Positions 33,565 through 43,486 of a DNA stretch of 64,000 bases are shown in pieces. The stretch is from Epibacterium ulvae (GTDB taxonomy: Bacteria; Pseudomonadota; Alphaproteobacteria; Rhodobacterales; Rhodobacteraceae): NCBI RefSeq assembly GCF_900102795.1, contig NZ_FMWG01000012.1, forward strand, positions 1 to 64,000, given 5' to 3'. The position numbers were made by a program, and so were the translations under genes. Under the pieces are notes generated by a model. The model worked only from the letters and a program-made list of their open reading frames with translations. It had not been told where the DNA came from and did not search any database. The first letter of the stretch is position 1, and each line of letters begins with the position of its first letter.

Positions 33565-36500
33565 ATGCCAACATCTTTACAAGGCCTCGCCGACCCATCC
33601 CTCGCTTACAATCTAAATGGCGTTGTAGACTACTCTCCCCAAATGCCCTTTATCGACATCATGAAAATGGGACGTCCCTTTTCTGGAGCCCTTGACGGCG
33701 GGCTACCTGGTAGTTTCACCAATGAAATGCTCCAGGATCTGGGCCTGCTTGATCAAAACGGTTACCCAACAGAAATCCCAGACGGATTAGGCCAATTGGA
33801 AGTGATCTATGACTGGGGGGCTACCGGAGATGAGACCTACGGAATCTCAGGCATTTCTGAGAGCCGCGCAGGCGTCTATGTTTTAGAATGGGAGGGCGAA
33901 GGTACACTGCAGCTAAATGGTGTGAACATTCTCAGCCAAGAGAACGGTCGGATCATTTTTGAAAATCCCAATGGCACTGCATTTTCTTTGGGGATCACCG
34001 AAACAGATCCAAATGGAACAGGAGATCATATCCGAGACATATCCATCGTTCGCGAAGATCATATCGAGCTTTTCGAAGCCGGTGCTATTTTTAATCCGGA
34101 ATGGACAGCACTGATCAATGACTCTCGGCAGTTCCGTTTTATGGATTGGATGGACACCAACAACTCGCAGATCACTGAATTTTCGCAATTAAACACCATG
34201 GATGACGCCTTTTGGAACGGGCCTGGCATGGTTCCACTTGAGGCGATGGTACGTCTTTCAAACGAATTGGGTGTCGATCCCTGGTTCAACATGCCACTTG
34301 GCGCAAGTGACGAATTTATACGTGAATTTGCAACTTATGTACGCGACAATCTGGACCCCGGTCTGGTCGCAACCTTTGAATTGTCGAACGAAACTTGGAA
34401 TTTCTTATTCGACCAAACCCATACCTTATCTGCAATTGCAGAAGAGGATTTCGGCCTCACCCTTTATGGTTATCCAGATCACCACTCTGCTTATGGTCGT
34501 GCGGCTGTTGATATGGCGCTTATCCTCGAAGACGTCTTTGCAGATACGCCTGATGCGCTTCATACCACATTGGGTGTCTTCACCGGTGATCCCGGCACTG
34601 TCGATCTCATTTTGCAAGCCCCTTCCTGGCAAGCCGCTGACCCAGAGAACTACATTGCGCCTCACAGTCTGTTCGATTCCGTAGCCGTCACCACATATTT
34701 CGGCGGCTCAATCGTACTCGAAGATACTCTTAGGGAAGAGCTGATTGCACAGCTCGATATCTCTTATGATACCGCAGCAAGCTGGCTGACTGAACGTATG
34801 CGAGACCCCGACTTCGAAGGCTCCGTCCCACAAGTGCTGGAGACACTTCGATTGATAAATGACATGGCAGACAATTATGGCGTCGACGTCATAATTTATG
34901 AAGGGGGCCAACACATCCATCACCTCTTTGGTGTTGAAGGCGACACATCTCAGCTTATTGATTTCTTTATTCAATATGTACGAAGCGATGATATGGCATC
35001 GCTCTATCAACAATTGTGGGAAGGCTGGGCTGAATTTGGTGATGGCCCGCAAATGCAATTTGGGGATGTCGCGGGTGTTGGCGATTGGGGCTCTTGGGGA
35101 TTGCGTTCAAGCCTGACAGACGAAAATCCACGCGCCGTGCTGTTGGACGAACTCAACGCAGAAACACCTGCTTGGTGGGAAGATCGCGGTGGTGAACATT
35201 TCCAACACGGCGTTTATCTTTCAGGTGGTGCGGAAGATGAACAATTCACCGGAACTCACGCCGAAGATTATCTGATTGCTTCAGGCGGAGACGACATCAT
35301 AGCAGGCCACGGCGGCAATGACTGGATACATGGTGGCACAGGTGAGCAAGACGAAGCCCTGTTTAGCGGCAACCGCGCGGATTATCTGATCCAATACGAT
35401 GTGCGTAACGGCGTCGGTGGTGTCTCTGTACAAGATCTTTCAGATGGCAGCTTACGCATAAACGAAGGCACAGATTGGATCGTTGGCGTTGAGTTCTTGT
35501 CTTTTGCTGATGGGACTATTGACCTGATCTCAGAATTTCCTGAACTGGCAACAACAGCGCCCACCCCGATCATCATTCCAGATACGCCTGATCTCCCAGA
35601 TCCAGATACAAATCCTGGCGATGGGACGCCAGACCAAGACCCTGATGATCCAGTTTCTGCGACCAGCGGCGATGATTACATACACGGTACAGCAGGCGAT
35701 GATCACATTGCCGGATTGGCTGGAAATGATCTGTTGATTGGTGACGTGGGCAGCGACACGCTTGAAGGAGGTTTGGGGAACGATCTGTTGATTGGCGACC
35801 AAGATGGTAACAATGATCTTGCGGGCGATGATATCGCCGTCTTCTCAGGCAGTTTTAGTGATTATACCTACCATACCACCGTTATTCTGGACGATGCAGG
35901 CCTGCAACAAACGCTGTTGAACGTCACCGGTGCAACCGCTGAAACTGCCGCAAACGGCACCGACATTTTGATTGATATAGAGCGCCTCCAATTTGATACC
36001 GGGGCGATCGACACGCAAAGCGTGATCACAATGATTGAAAGCGGTGTCGAGGTTTCAACTGGGCAGAATATCCTGTTTGGAACAGACGCTATGGAAGAGC
36101 TTGATGGCACCGCAGACGCCGACATTCTATCTGGTCTGGATGGTATGGATTGGCTCTACGGAGGCGCGGGGGCAGATATTCTTCTTGGTGGGGCAGGGGA
36201 TGACTTTATCTTTGGTCATCAAGATAATGATCGCCTTTTGGGTGGCACCGGTCATGACGAGTTGCAAGGCGGTCAGGGCGATGACAGCCTCGAAGGCGGC
36301 AATGGCAATGATGTCCTGATCGGCGACGACGGGACCAATCTGAACACTGGCACCGATACGGCAGTATTTGCCGGGCATATGTCAGATTACAGCTTTGAAT
36401 TCCGACAGCTTTATAAAGAAGAGATTGATGATTTTGTCTCCGTCGTTCTTGTGACCGACGCAGAAGATGGTGGCCAAGATGGAATTGATGAAGGCACCGA

Positions 36501-36570
36501 CATGTTGTTCAACATTGATGTGCTGCAATTTGCGGATCAATCCATCCAGACCAGCGATCTTAATCTCTAA
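33565..36570 (+). CDS. Secreted RTX protein with glycosidase-like N-terminus
   Basis: A 1001-residue protein without signal peptide. Residues ~1-540 resemble a TIM-barrel glycoside hydrolase: FELSNETWNF carries a candidate acid/base Glu276, and VIIYEGGQH a candidate nucleophile Glu446, followed by LYQQLWEGW and GDWGSWGLR. Similar YEGGQH proteins are found in marine bacteria, but activity is not known to me. Residues ~550-580 and ~695-760 and ~865-930 are RTX calcium-binding repeats (GGDDIIAGHGGNDWIHGG; GGAGDDFIFGHQDND), joined by a Pro/Asp-rich linker near 640-690. It is probably exported by a type I system and may act on an extracellular polysaccharide. Confidence 0.78.
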   Translation: MPTSLQGLADPSLAYNLNGVVDYSPQMPFIDIMKMGRPFSGALDGGLPGSFTNEMLQDLGLLDQNGYPTEIPDGLGQLEVIYDWGATGDETYGISGISESRAGVYVLEWEGEGTLQLNGVNILSQENGRIIFENPNGTAFSLGITETDPNGTGDHIRDISIVREDHIELFEAGAIFNPEWTALINDSRQFRFMDWMDTNNSQITEFSQLNTMDDAFWNGPGMVPLEAMVRLSNELGVDPWFNMPLGASDEFIREFATYVRDNLDPGLVATFELSNETWNFLFDQTHTLSAIAEEDFGLTLYGYPDHHSAYGRAAVDMALILEDVFADTPDALHTTLGVFTGDPGTVDLILQAPSWQAADPENYIAPHSLFDSVAVTTYFGGSIVLEDTLREELIAQLDISYDTAASWLTERMRDPDFEGSVPQVLETLRLINDMADNYGVDVIIYEGGQHIHHLFGVEGDTSQLIDFFIQYVRSDDMASLYQQLWEGWAEFGDGPQMQFGDVAGVGDWGSWGLRSSLTDENPRAVLLDELNAETPAWWEDRGGEHFQHGVYLSGGAEDEQFTGTHAEDYLIASGGDDIIAGHGGNDWIHGGTGEQDEALFSGNRADYLIQYDVRNGVGGVSVQDLSDGSLRINEGTDWIVGVEFLSFADGTIDLISEFPELATTAPTPIIIPDTPDLPDPDTNPGDGTPDQDPDDPVSATSGDDYIHGTAGDDHIAGLAGNDLLIGDVGSDTLEGGLGNDLLIGDQDGNNDLAGDDIAVFSGSFSDYTYHTTVILDDAGLQQTLLNVTGATAETAANGTDILIDIERLQFDTGAIDTQSVITMIESGVEVSTGQNILFGTDAMEELDGTADADILSGLDGMDWLYGGAGADILLGGAGDDFIFGHQDNDRLLGGTGHDELQGGQGDDSLEGGNGNDVLIGDDGTNLNTGTDTAVFAGHMSDYSFEFRQLYKEEIDDFVSVVLVTDAEDGGQDGIDEGTDMLFNIDVLQFADQSIQTSDLNL

Positions 36571-36589
36571 GCTGTAGGGACCAGCCGTC

Positions 36590-37108
36590 ATGCATATTAC
36601 AAAAGCAAATCCATTGGCAGCGATTGGTTTCGCTGCAACAATCCTTACAGCATTTAGCGGTGCCGCGCTTGGCGTGGATGTTAAACGCAGCGAGGAATTT
36701 AGTATCTTTTGGCCGCAATTGCGGCTGGCATTGTTAAACAAAGATGTAGAGGCCTTGGATGTGCTCGCGCTCAGCAGTTCAGGTATTCCTTTTCGATATG
36801 ACACGCTAGACCCATCTGAGCGTTGCGAACGCCAAGTTTTAACGGCTTATCTTGAGGGAAAATTAAATCGATTTTTGAAACGACCGGGTGGCGACAGTTT
36901 CAAAACATTCCTCAAAGAAACTCCTGTTCTTGATCTCACCACACATCCGGACGTTGGGGTTAACGCTATTGGCGAATACGACATTTTTCTGAGTGTGCGC
37001 TTTGCGCGCAACCGGGTTGATAATGCGTGGGACCTCGTCGATATGCTGGATGATTTAGACCGCGTCTACAAATACTCAGCCCAAAATGGCGGCCCCTCAC
37101 ACTGCTAA
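36590..37108 (+). CDS. Exported protein of unknown function
   Basis: A 172-residue protein, ATG 36590, 20 bases after the RTX gene. The N-terminus (LAAIGFAATILTAFSGAALG) looks like a signal peptide. The mature part has two Cys (ERCERQ and the C-terminal PSHC) that could form a disulfide. I do not recognise the family. Confidence 0.65.
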   Translation: MHITKANPLAAIGFAATILTAFSGAALGVDVKRSEEFSIFWPQLRLALLNKDVEALDVLALSSSGIPFRYDTLDPSERCERQVLTAYLEGKLNRFLKRPGGDSFKTFLKETPVLDLTTHPDVGVNAIGEYDIFLSVRFARNRVDNAWDLVDMLDDLDRVYKYSAQNGGPSHC

Positions 37109-37153
37109 ATTCCAGGTATTGACTGGGGCAACAAACTCTCTGCTTCCCGCATT

Positions 37154-37573
37154 ATGACATCATCAAACATAAGAAAGATCTTTGGAATGCAATTTCACCG
37201 CCAATTCCGTGTTGCAGCTGTTCTCGCGTGTTTCTGCTGGTCAGGGCTGGCCCAACCCTCCCTTGCGGATGCAAATACGCGCCGGGTGAATGGGATCAGT
37301 GATGTGCAGATCGTTTCGGTTGTTCGCGATTGGATGCAAGTCAGGAGCGATAAGTGCACAGTTCAATTCAGTCGGGATATGGAAAAGCAACTGCAAAAAG
37401 ACGTCAAAGAAACCCTGTTTGCAATGGCAAAGGTCAAACCCGCCAAACGTGCAAAACTTGACGACTTGCTCCACGGAAAGGTCACAGAAGCGCTCGACGA
37501 CGCTATGAAAGATGGGGTTTTCGAAGTTGTTGAAAAGAATGATTTCATTTTTGTAACGATTACAGGTTGTTAA
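37154..37573 (+). CDS. Exported small protein of unknown function
   Basis: A 139-residue frame with a signal peptide (FRVAAVLACFCWSGLAQPSLA); ATG 37187 is a reasonable alternative start placed right before it. The mature part is basic, has Cys residues at CTVQF and the C-terminal ITGC, and ends just before a strong hairpin. Family not recognised. It may form one unit with the preceding gene. Confidence 0.6.
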   Translation: MTSSNIRKIFGMQFHRQFRVAAVLACFCWSGLAQPSLADANTRRVNGISDVQIVSVVRDWMQVRSDKCTVQFSRDMEKQLQKDVKETLFAMAKVKPAKRAKLDDLLHGKVTEALDDAMKDGVFEVVEKNDFIFVTITGC

Positions 37574-37587
37574 AACCGCTGGTACTT

Positions 37588-37620
37588 GGCCCGGCGGTTC
37601 CCCCTTGTCAGCGCCGGGCC
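37588..37620 (+). terminator. Terminator-like hairpin
   Basis: A perfect 9-bp stem, GGCCCGGCG (37588-37596) with CGCCGGGCC (37612-37620), follows the small exported protein. No clean T run follows. Confidence 0.6.
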
Positions 37621-37651
37621 ATTCTACCTTTTAGTATTCAGGAATAAATTG

Positions 37652-38623
37652 ATGTTTTTTAGAAATCTAGCTGCGTTTGTTCTGGCTACAACCACACTTT
37701 CAACCGCGCAGGCCGAAGATATCCCCAATAGTTTTGACCACCCTGAGATCGGTCGCTTCCCCCAGTCTGAAATTCGAGGTTTCACTGAAACAAGTTATGG
37801 GGAAGGCCTGATACCGCGCTCCATAAACTCTTATTCCAATCCTGAAAGCTTTGAGGCCTGGAAAGTTCAAGGCAAGCGGACGACAATCGTATATGAGCTG
37901 CCATCTTCAGTGCCTATTACGTCGCTCGAAGTCATTCGATCGTTGAAAAGCAGCTTGCAACAGCGTGGATTTTCCATTGAGATGATATGCCACGCCACCG
38001 CACAAAATGCTGAATGCGGCTCTTTCCTTCAACATCAGATCTTGTCAGAAACGACCGCGAAAAATCGATTTGCAGCGTTCAGGGACATCTACAACTTAAA
38101 CAAAGCAAGCTTTGGGATGCTCTCTGCGCAAAAGGGCGATCTGCGATTGTGGGCAATTGCGGCCAAAACCGTCTATTCGGCCAATGTCCAATATGCCTTT
38201 GATATCTATGAAGAAGGTTCAGGAAACGAACTCACACTCGCGATCTCAGAGGACAAACTCCGGACTGAAATCTCCACAAAAGGTAGTGCTTTGCTGCAGG
38301 GCGTGGAGTTTGAAAGCAATAGTGCAGCTTTGACATCAGCCTCAAACTCTGCACTTAAAACGATAGCGGATTATCTGAAGGCCAACCCAGGTTCGCGGTT
38401 TCTTGTGGTTGGTCACACCGACAATCAAGGCACATTCCACCACAATAGAGAGCTATCAGAAGCTCGGGCGCAAAGCGTTAAGCGATATCTGATGAACAGC
38501 GCTGGCATTGAATCTGATCGTCTGCGGGCAATTGGCGTTGCCTTTGCGGCCCCGATCGCAAGCAATGACACAGCTGCGGGTCAGGCGCGCAATCGCAGAG
38601 TTGAACTTGTGTTAGAACACTAA
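37652..38623 (+). CDS. OmpA-family outer membrane protein
   Basis: A ~323-residue protein. ATG 37652 after AGGA directly precedes a signal peptide (FFRNLAAFVLATTTLSTAQAED); a longer frame upstream overlaps the hairpin. The C-terminal ~110 residues are the OmpA peptidoglycan-binding domain (GVEFESNSAALTSAS, LVVGHTDNQGTFHHN, LSEARAQSVKRYL, NRRVELVLE). The N-terminal part is not a recognisable barrel. It probably anchors envelope to peptidoglycan. Confidence 0.85.
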   Translation: MFFRNLAAFVLATTTLSTAQAEDIPNSFDHPEIGRFPQSEIRGFTETSYGEGLIPRSINSYSNPESFEAWKVQGKRTTIVYELPSSVPITSLEVIRSLKSSLQQRGFSIEMICHATAQNAECGSFLQHQILSETTAKNRFAAFRDIYNLNKASFGMLSAQKGDLRLWAIAAKTVYSANVQYAFDIYEEGSGNELTLAISEDKLRTEISTKGSALLQGVEFESNSAALTSASNSALKTIADYLKANPGSRFLVVGHTDNQGTFHHNRELSEARAQSVKRYLMNSAGIESDRLRAIGVAFAAPIASNDTAAGQARNRRVELVLEH

Positions 38624-38693
38624 ACGAAGTGGGACTTTCTCAAGTCCTGCGCACAACACTGTATTCTCAATAGTATCAAAAAAGGAAATCAAC

Positions 38694-38783
38694 ATGCGGA
38701 TGAAACTCGTTTTCTTGATTGGGAGCCTTACAGTTCTAAGCAACTGTGCGTACAAATGTCATACTTTTGGTTGTCTTTATTAG
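38694..38783 (+). CDS. 29-residue lipoprotein
   Basis: ATG 38694 after AAAGGAAA gives MRMKLVFLIGSLTVLSNC, with a lipobox LSNC, then AYKCHTFGCLY and stop. After processing only 12 residues would remain, with three Cys. Similar tiny lipoproteins occur in Rhodobacteraceae, but I cannot name this one. It lies 15 bases before the next gene. Confidence 0.5.
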   Translation: MRMKLVFLIGSLTVLSNCAYKCHTFGCLY

Positions 38784-38798
38784 AACCGCGCAATCGTC

Positions 38799-39242
38799 AT
38801 GGATGTCACCTTTCGAGTTCCCCAATACCACACTTCGGGGCAAGCGCCTGCAGATCCGACTACCTTCACGGTATTTGATGCGACCTTAGAAGCCGACTTG
38901 CGCGCAGCGATTTCCCTTCACCAAAGGAGCTTAGAGCGAAACCCGGACTCCAAGATACAGCAGCAGATGAAAAATGAATGCGAAACGATGCTTGGATCCC
39001 TTCTAGAGGCAGAAACGCAGGGCCTCACAATCACCAGGCCATCATCTTTTCTTCATCGGCGCTATTCTGAACGTATTGCAGATGCAGCTTTCCTGTCTTT
39101 GTGTTGTGGATCTTGCAATAGAACGCTGCAGGCAGATGAGGTGCAGTACATAACATGGTCGGACGAACACGCAAAAGGGCGAAGCGTCATATGCCAATGT
39201 GGCCAAACCTTATGGCTGCATTTCGATACGGTTCCGCGCTAA
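38799..39242 (+). CDS. Small protein with zinc-ribbon-like C-terminus
   Basis: A 147-residue cytoplasmic protein. Near residues 106-140 it has LCCGSCNRTL and VICQCGQTLWLHF, two Cys pairs suited to a zinc ribbon. The N-terminal half is acidic and helical. Family unknown. Confidence 0.6.
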   Translation: MDVTFRVPQYHTSGQAPADPTTFTVFDATLEADLRAAISLHQRSLERNPDSKIQQQMKNECETMLGSLLEAETQGLTITRPSSFLHRRYSERIADAAFLSLCCGSCNRTLQADEVQYITWSDEHAKGRSVICQCGQTLWLHFDTVPR

Positions 39243-39359
39243 GAACAAAGAGAGCGCCGTCCATATACCCATGGTGAACATCTTCCATCCGTTCAGAGCA
39301 AACCGAAGCATGTGCTATAGAACACATGTTGATTTATCACTTAGACACTGGGACATTCT

Positions 39360-39584
39360 ATGAAATACGTCCTCTTCACTGCAGCAGGGGTCTTATTGTT
39401 GGGCCCTCTGGTCGCCTGGACCTATGTGGTTGCGCTTGGGTGCGCCTATAAAATCAATGTAACGGGCTGTGGCCCCGAATTCAGTGACTATCTTGATTCA
39501 GAGTTCCTGACGCTCGCTGCACTCCCTTGGCTTTTGGGCCTGCTCTGCCTCTTGTTTGCGACACAAATGGGCAAAAAGGGCTGA
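39360..39584 (+). CDS. Small membrane protein
   Basis: A 74-residue protein with two hydrophobic segments (residues 4-28 and 50-68) and a Cys-containing periplasmic loop (GCAYKINVTGCG). Function unknown. Confidence 0.5.
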   Translation: MKYVLFTAAGVLLLGPLVAWTYVVALGCAYKINVTGCGPEFSDYLDSEFLTLAALPWLLGLLCLLFATQMGKKG

Positions 39585-39639
39585 AAGCTGTCTCAAGATT
39601 TTGACGAAAAAAATTGATCTACAACATAAAGGAAAGACC

Positions 39640-40653
39640 ATGCTCAAATTTAGCCGCCGTCGTGCGCTCGCCCTTCTGACCGGATCTGTCGCGGCAGGTG
39701 GGCTCGCTGCCCCTGCAGTGGCAAGTGGACGTAAAATTAAAGTTGGCGCACTTCGGTTCACCTCGCACTCCGGTAGTTTTATCGCCAAAGAACGCGGCTA
39801 TTTCGATGAGGCCGGGCTGGACGTGGAATTTGAATTTTTTCAGGCGGCCCAACCTATGGCGGTTGCCATCGCAAGTGGCAGCATTGACTATGCTATAACC
39901 GCGATCTCAGGTGCGCTGATCAATCTCGCAGACAAGGGCGCCATCAAAGTGATCGGCGGCGCGCTTCAGGAAGAGGCGGGAATTGATGGTCAAAAATATC
40001 TGATATCTGATGCAGCTTATCAATCCGGCATCAAAACCCTGAAGAGCCTTGATGATCAGAAATTTGCGCTTACGCAGGCTGGATCCTCTTTTCACTACAT
40101 GGGCGCAAAAATGGCTGCGGCCGAGAATATAAAACTTCGCTTTACGCCTCTGCAGAAAGTAGGCGCGATTATTGGGGCGATGAAATCTGGCCAAGTCGCA
40201 GGCTGGTCAATTGTCCCTCATATCGCAAAACCGCTTGCTGCTTCTGGCGCATGGCACATTGTCGGCAATGTATCTGACTATATTCCAAACTATCAGGTAA
40301 CCACTGTTTTCACATCTGCAAAAAATGCTGCAGAAGAGCGCGCGCAGACTACAGATTTCCTCGCCGGTTACTCACAAGGGGTGAAAGACTATTCAGCATC
40401 AATGATCGACGGCACAGCCAACCAGGACGATATGATCGATCTGATCCACAAATATGTATATACTGATCGGGAAAGAGCCAAAGCAGCCCCTTCTATCGTG
40501 AATGGCAGCATGCGTCTGGCTACGGAGGCCGCTTTAAACATCCACTCTGTTCAAGACCAATTGAATTGGTTCAAATCTGAAGGTCTGGTCAGTGATCACA
40601 TTCCGCTGGATGCACTGGTTGACCCCTCATATGTAAACATCACCAAAGCGTAA
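39640..40653 (+). CDS. ABC importer 3, binding protein (NrtA/SsuA/TauA type)
   Basis: A ~337-residue binding protein. ATG 39640 follows AAAGGAAAG. It has a twin-arginine-like signal (SRRRALALLTGSVAAGG) and the family pattern FIAKERGYFDEAGLDVEFEFFQ and AVAIASGSIDYAITAISG. It belongs with the ATPase and permease that follow; the class imports nitrate, sulfonates, or pyrimidine precursors. The substrate is not clear from the sequence. Confidence 0.87.
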   Translation: MLKFSRRRALALLTGSVAAGGLAAPAVASGRKIKVGALRFTSHSGSFIAKERGYFDEAGLDVEFEFFQAAQPMAVAIASGSIDYAITAISGALINLADKGAIKVIGGALQEEAGIDGQKYLISDAAYQSGIKTLKSLDDQKFALTQAGSSFHYMGAKMAAAENIKLRFTPLQKVGAIIGAMKSGQVAGWSIVPHIAKPLAASGAWHIVGNVSDYIPNYQVTTVFTSAKNAAEERAQTTDFLAGYSQGVKDYSASMIDGTANQDDMIDLIHKYVYTDRERAKAAPSIVNGSMRLATEAALNIHSVQDQLNWFKSEGLVSDHIPLDALVDPSYVNITKA

Positions 40654-40714
40654 GCTTACCTTAGTGTAAGGCGCAATTTAGCGCCTTGCATATCTTACAA
40701 GATAGGATTGAGCA

Positions 40715-41482
40715 TTGGAAATTATCCTAGAGGATATAAGTCATTCCTATGGCCCCACCGAAGTCCTACGCGACATCAATTTTACTGTACCAAATGGGCA
40801 AATCGTCTGTATCGTTGGCCCGTCAGGGTGTGGCAAGTCTACGCTATTGCGGTTTGCCGGGGGATTGGAACAGCCACAAAAAGGTCAGATCCTGCAATCA
40901 GGTCATACACCCGAAGGGTGCCTCAATCCGTTGACCTATATTTTTCAGGATTTCGCACTCTTGCCTTGGCGCTCGGTTTACGGCAACATTTCCCTCGTTC
41001 TTGAACATCACAATATATCTGGGCAAAGGGCAGCAGCCATCATCGCAGATATGCTTGCTCGCACCAAACTCACGGACTTTGCACACGCGCTCCCCAAACA
41101 ACTCTCTGGTGGAATGAAACAACGCGTTGCGATTGCACGGGCTTTGGCGGTGAACCCCGCGGTGTTGTTGATGGATGAACCACTGTCCGCGCTGGACAGT
41201 CAAACCCGAGAGTTGTTGATGGCGGACTTTATCGACCTGTGGCAGCAACGACCTTTCACCGCGATTTATGTGACGCACAATCTGGAAGAAGCTGTTCGCC
41301 TTGGCCATCAGGTGGTGGTCCTATCACGTCGCCCGGGGAAAATTCGTGACGTTATTCATATTAAAAAGCCACTCACTGAAAGAAAGACCGGCGATCTGGA
41401 TCTAGAGACCCATCAAACTTATCTGTGGACGCTTCTGCGTGATGAAGCACGTGCAGCGGATGAGGAACTGCTACGTGTCTGA
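40715..41482 (+). CDS. ABC importer 3, ATPase
   Basis: A 255-residue ATPase of the nitrate/sulfonate/taurine class from TTG 40715: Walker A GPSGCGKST, Q-loop FQDFALLPW, signature LSGGMKQR, Walker B LLMDEPLSALD. Its 3' end overlaps the permease start. Confidence 0.9.
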   Translation: MEIILEDISHSYGPTEVLRDINFTVPNGQIVCIVGPSGCGKSTLLRFAGGLEQPQKGQILQSGHTPEGCLNPLTYIFQDFALLPWRSVYGNISLVLEHHNISGQRAAAIIADMLARTKLTDFAHALPKQLSGGMKQRVAIARALAVNPAVLLMDEPLSALDSQTRELLMADFIDLWQQRPFTAIYVTHNLEEAVRLGHQVVVLSRRPGKIRDVIHIKKPLTERKTGDLDLETHQTYLWTLLRDEARAADEELLRV

Positions 41483-42269
41483 GATTGAAAAGAAACGCAT
41501 CGTCTTTCGAGGTGGCGGATTTGCACCCTCTCCTAAAAGGTGGGTCGGTTTAGTTGTATTTGTCCTTTTGGTCGCCTTCGCAGAATTGGGCACGCGCGCC
41601 GGTTGGATCTCACCGCTTACGCTGCCAAGGCCATCAAATGTGCTTGAAACGCTGACGCACCTTTATTCATCTGGTCTTCTGTTTCAGCATCTTGCGCCCT
41701 CTCTGGCGCGTCTGACCTTTGGAGCGCTGTTCGGCACCTGTCTGGGCATATCTATCGGCATACTTATTGGTCTGTTTTCCCACGTGCGATCCGGGCTTGT
41801 TCCCCTCGTTGCAGCGGTTTTCCCTATTCCGAAAATCGCATTGCTTCCTCTTTTTGTAATTTGGTTCGGCATAGGGGAAGGATCGAAATATGCGCTCATC
41901 GCTTTTGGCACTTTCACACCAACAGTTGTTGCAACGTATGGAGCCGTTGACAATGTAGACCGCTCCTTGGTCCGCATGGCGCAAAGCTTCGGACTACCGT
42001 GGTGGTCTATCGTGCGAAAAATCATTTTCCCCAGTTCGCTGCCTGGCATTCTGTCCGGTCTTAGGATCAGCCTTTCGATCGCAATCATTTTGCTTGTTGC
42101 GGCAGAAATGCTAGGTGCAGAATATGGGATCGGAGCATATATTTTAGAAGCTGGATCGCTTTACGATCTGGAACGCCTGTTTGCGGGGATCGTCATTCTC
42201 TCAGTGTTGGGCGTGTGCATAAATGCCCTGATCGGTCTTATAGAAACCCGCCTGTTGCGCTGGCGTTGA
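41475..42269 (+). CDS. ABC importer 3, permease
   Basis: A ~264-residue permease with about six membrane segments and the EAA loop (LVRMAQSFGLPWWSIVRKIIFP). GTG 41475 overlaps the ATPase stop and follows GAGGAA, so it is preferred to the longer reading from 41439. With the two previous genes it forms a complete importer. Confidence 0.88.
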   Translation: MSEIEKKRIVFRGGGFAPSPKRWVGLVVFVLLVAFAELGTRAGWISPLTLPRPSNVLETLTHLYSSGLLFQHLAPSLARLTFGALFGTCLGISIGILIGLFSHVRSGLVPLVAAVFPIPKIALLPLFVIWFGIGEGSKYALIAFGTFTPTVVATYGAVDNVDRSLVRMAQSFGLPWWSIVRKIIFPSSLPGILSGLRISLSIAIILLVAAEMLGAEYGIGAYILEAGSLYDLERLFAGIVILSVLGVCINALIGLIETRLLRWR

Positions 42270-42322
42270 ACGTTCTAACCGTAAATTTTTTATACCATGT
42301 ACACGCTCGAAAGAGGTTTGTT

Positions 42323-43486
42323 TTGTTTCATCTCGACGATAATTCCATCGCAATTCTAGAGTTCGTGCAAACATGGTGTGAGACCCAGCATGTCTATGAC
42401 CTGGATCGGGTGCAGTCCGTGAACTCAATCTTTATGCCCAGACTGAACGACTGTTGCTATGCGATGTCTGTTCCTGAGGATTTGAAAAAGGTCCTGAGCT
42501 TGCAATTCTATGAATTTGCGCAGGATGGAGAAGGCGGGCAATATGCACTTTGGTGCTATCCAGAACTGGCTGGTGACCCGCCAGTTGTCTTTTTTTCAGC
42601 AGACGGTCACTATTCTATGGTCGCGCCCAGCCTACCGGCTTTTTTTGCATTGATGGCGCTTGACCAGTACATGTTTCCCTCAGTCGATAAATCGACAGAA
42701 CGTGTCTGGCAAACGCGGTCAAATTGGCACCCGGACTTGGCAGAATTGAGGAACGATCATTCTCTCGAAACACTCCAAGACACGAGAATTGCATTCGATA
42801 CAAGCCTGAAGGAATTTCACAACGGCCTTTCTATGCTTTTCGACATCAAGGAGGCCAATCTCTACCTAGAACAGATGCAAGAGCACAAAAATTTCCGCGA
42901 ATGGTACCAATATGTTGAAGTCAATCATAAGGATACCGTCGGCAAAATTGGGGGTAATCTCTATGTAGCGCAAGACATGAGGTTCGATGACGTTCTCGAG
43001 ACGAATACACTCCTAGAACTGCTCTATCAGCCTATGACAGCGGCTCCCGTCACACAGTTGATCGATGCGCTCGAACAGGACAAAAACCATCTTTCTTACA
43101 ACGATACTGGCCGGATTGAGATTGATCGCGAAGACGCTCTTGGCCTGACTGTTATGTTTTCTAGTCTAGATAGCGCGGGCATGAACGACAGGACCGAAGT
43201 CCTAACGCAATGTGTATTCTTTCAAAATTGGGCCTCTGATCTTCCTCATGGCTTAGCACGACACCACAGCTATGATGATGTTACAAAGCTTCTTAAACAT
43301 CCAGCTGGATGGCGACATAAATTTATGGCTTTTTTCCGCTACTGGAAACTTATACGTCCAGATGGTTCGGCCTACCTTTTGGGCATCCGCTTTGAAAAAG
43401 ATCTATCTGGTATCAAAGTGGTTTCACTGCAGACCTTTACTCCGGAAGACGAGCAAGCAAACAGATATGGGCGGAAGCCTCTCTGA
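42323..43486 (+). CDS. Protein of unknown function, SUKH-like pattern
   Basis: A ~387-residue soluble protein starting at TTG 42323 after AAGAGG; a longer frame begins at 42215 inside the permease. The middle (YALWCYPELAGDPPVVFFS and VAPSLPAFFALMALDQYM) recalls the SUKH/SMI1 domain of immunity proteins, but the match is weak. No toxin gene is next to it. Otherwise unrecognised. Confidence 0.55.
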   Translation: MFHLDDNSIAILEFVQTWCETQHVYDLDRVQSVNSIFMPRLNDCCYAMSVPEDLKKVLSLQFYEFAQDGEGGQYALWCYPELAGDPPVVFFSADGHYSMVAPSLPAFFALMALDQYMFPSVDKSTERVWQTRSNWHPDLAELRNDHSLETLQDTRIAFDTSLKEFHNGLSMLFDIKEANLYLEQMQEHKNFREWYQYVEVNHKDTVGKIGGNLYVAQDMRFDDVLETNTLLELLYQPMTAAPVTQLIDALEQDKNHLSYNDTGRIEIDREDALGLTVMFSSLDSAGMNDRTEVLTQCVFFQNWASDLPHGLARHHSYDDVTKLLKHPAGWRHKFMAFFRYWKLIRPDGSAYLLGIRFEKDLSGIKVVSLQTFTPEDEQANRYGRKPL

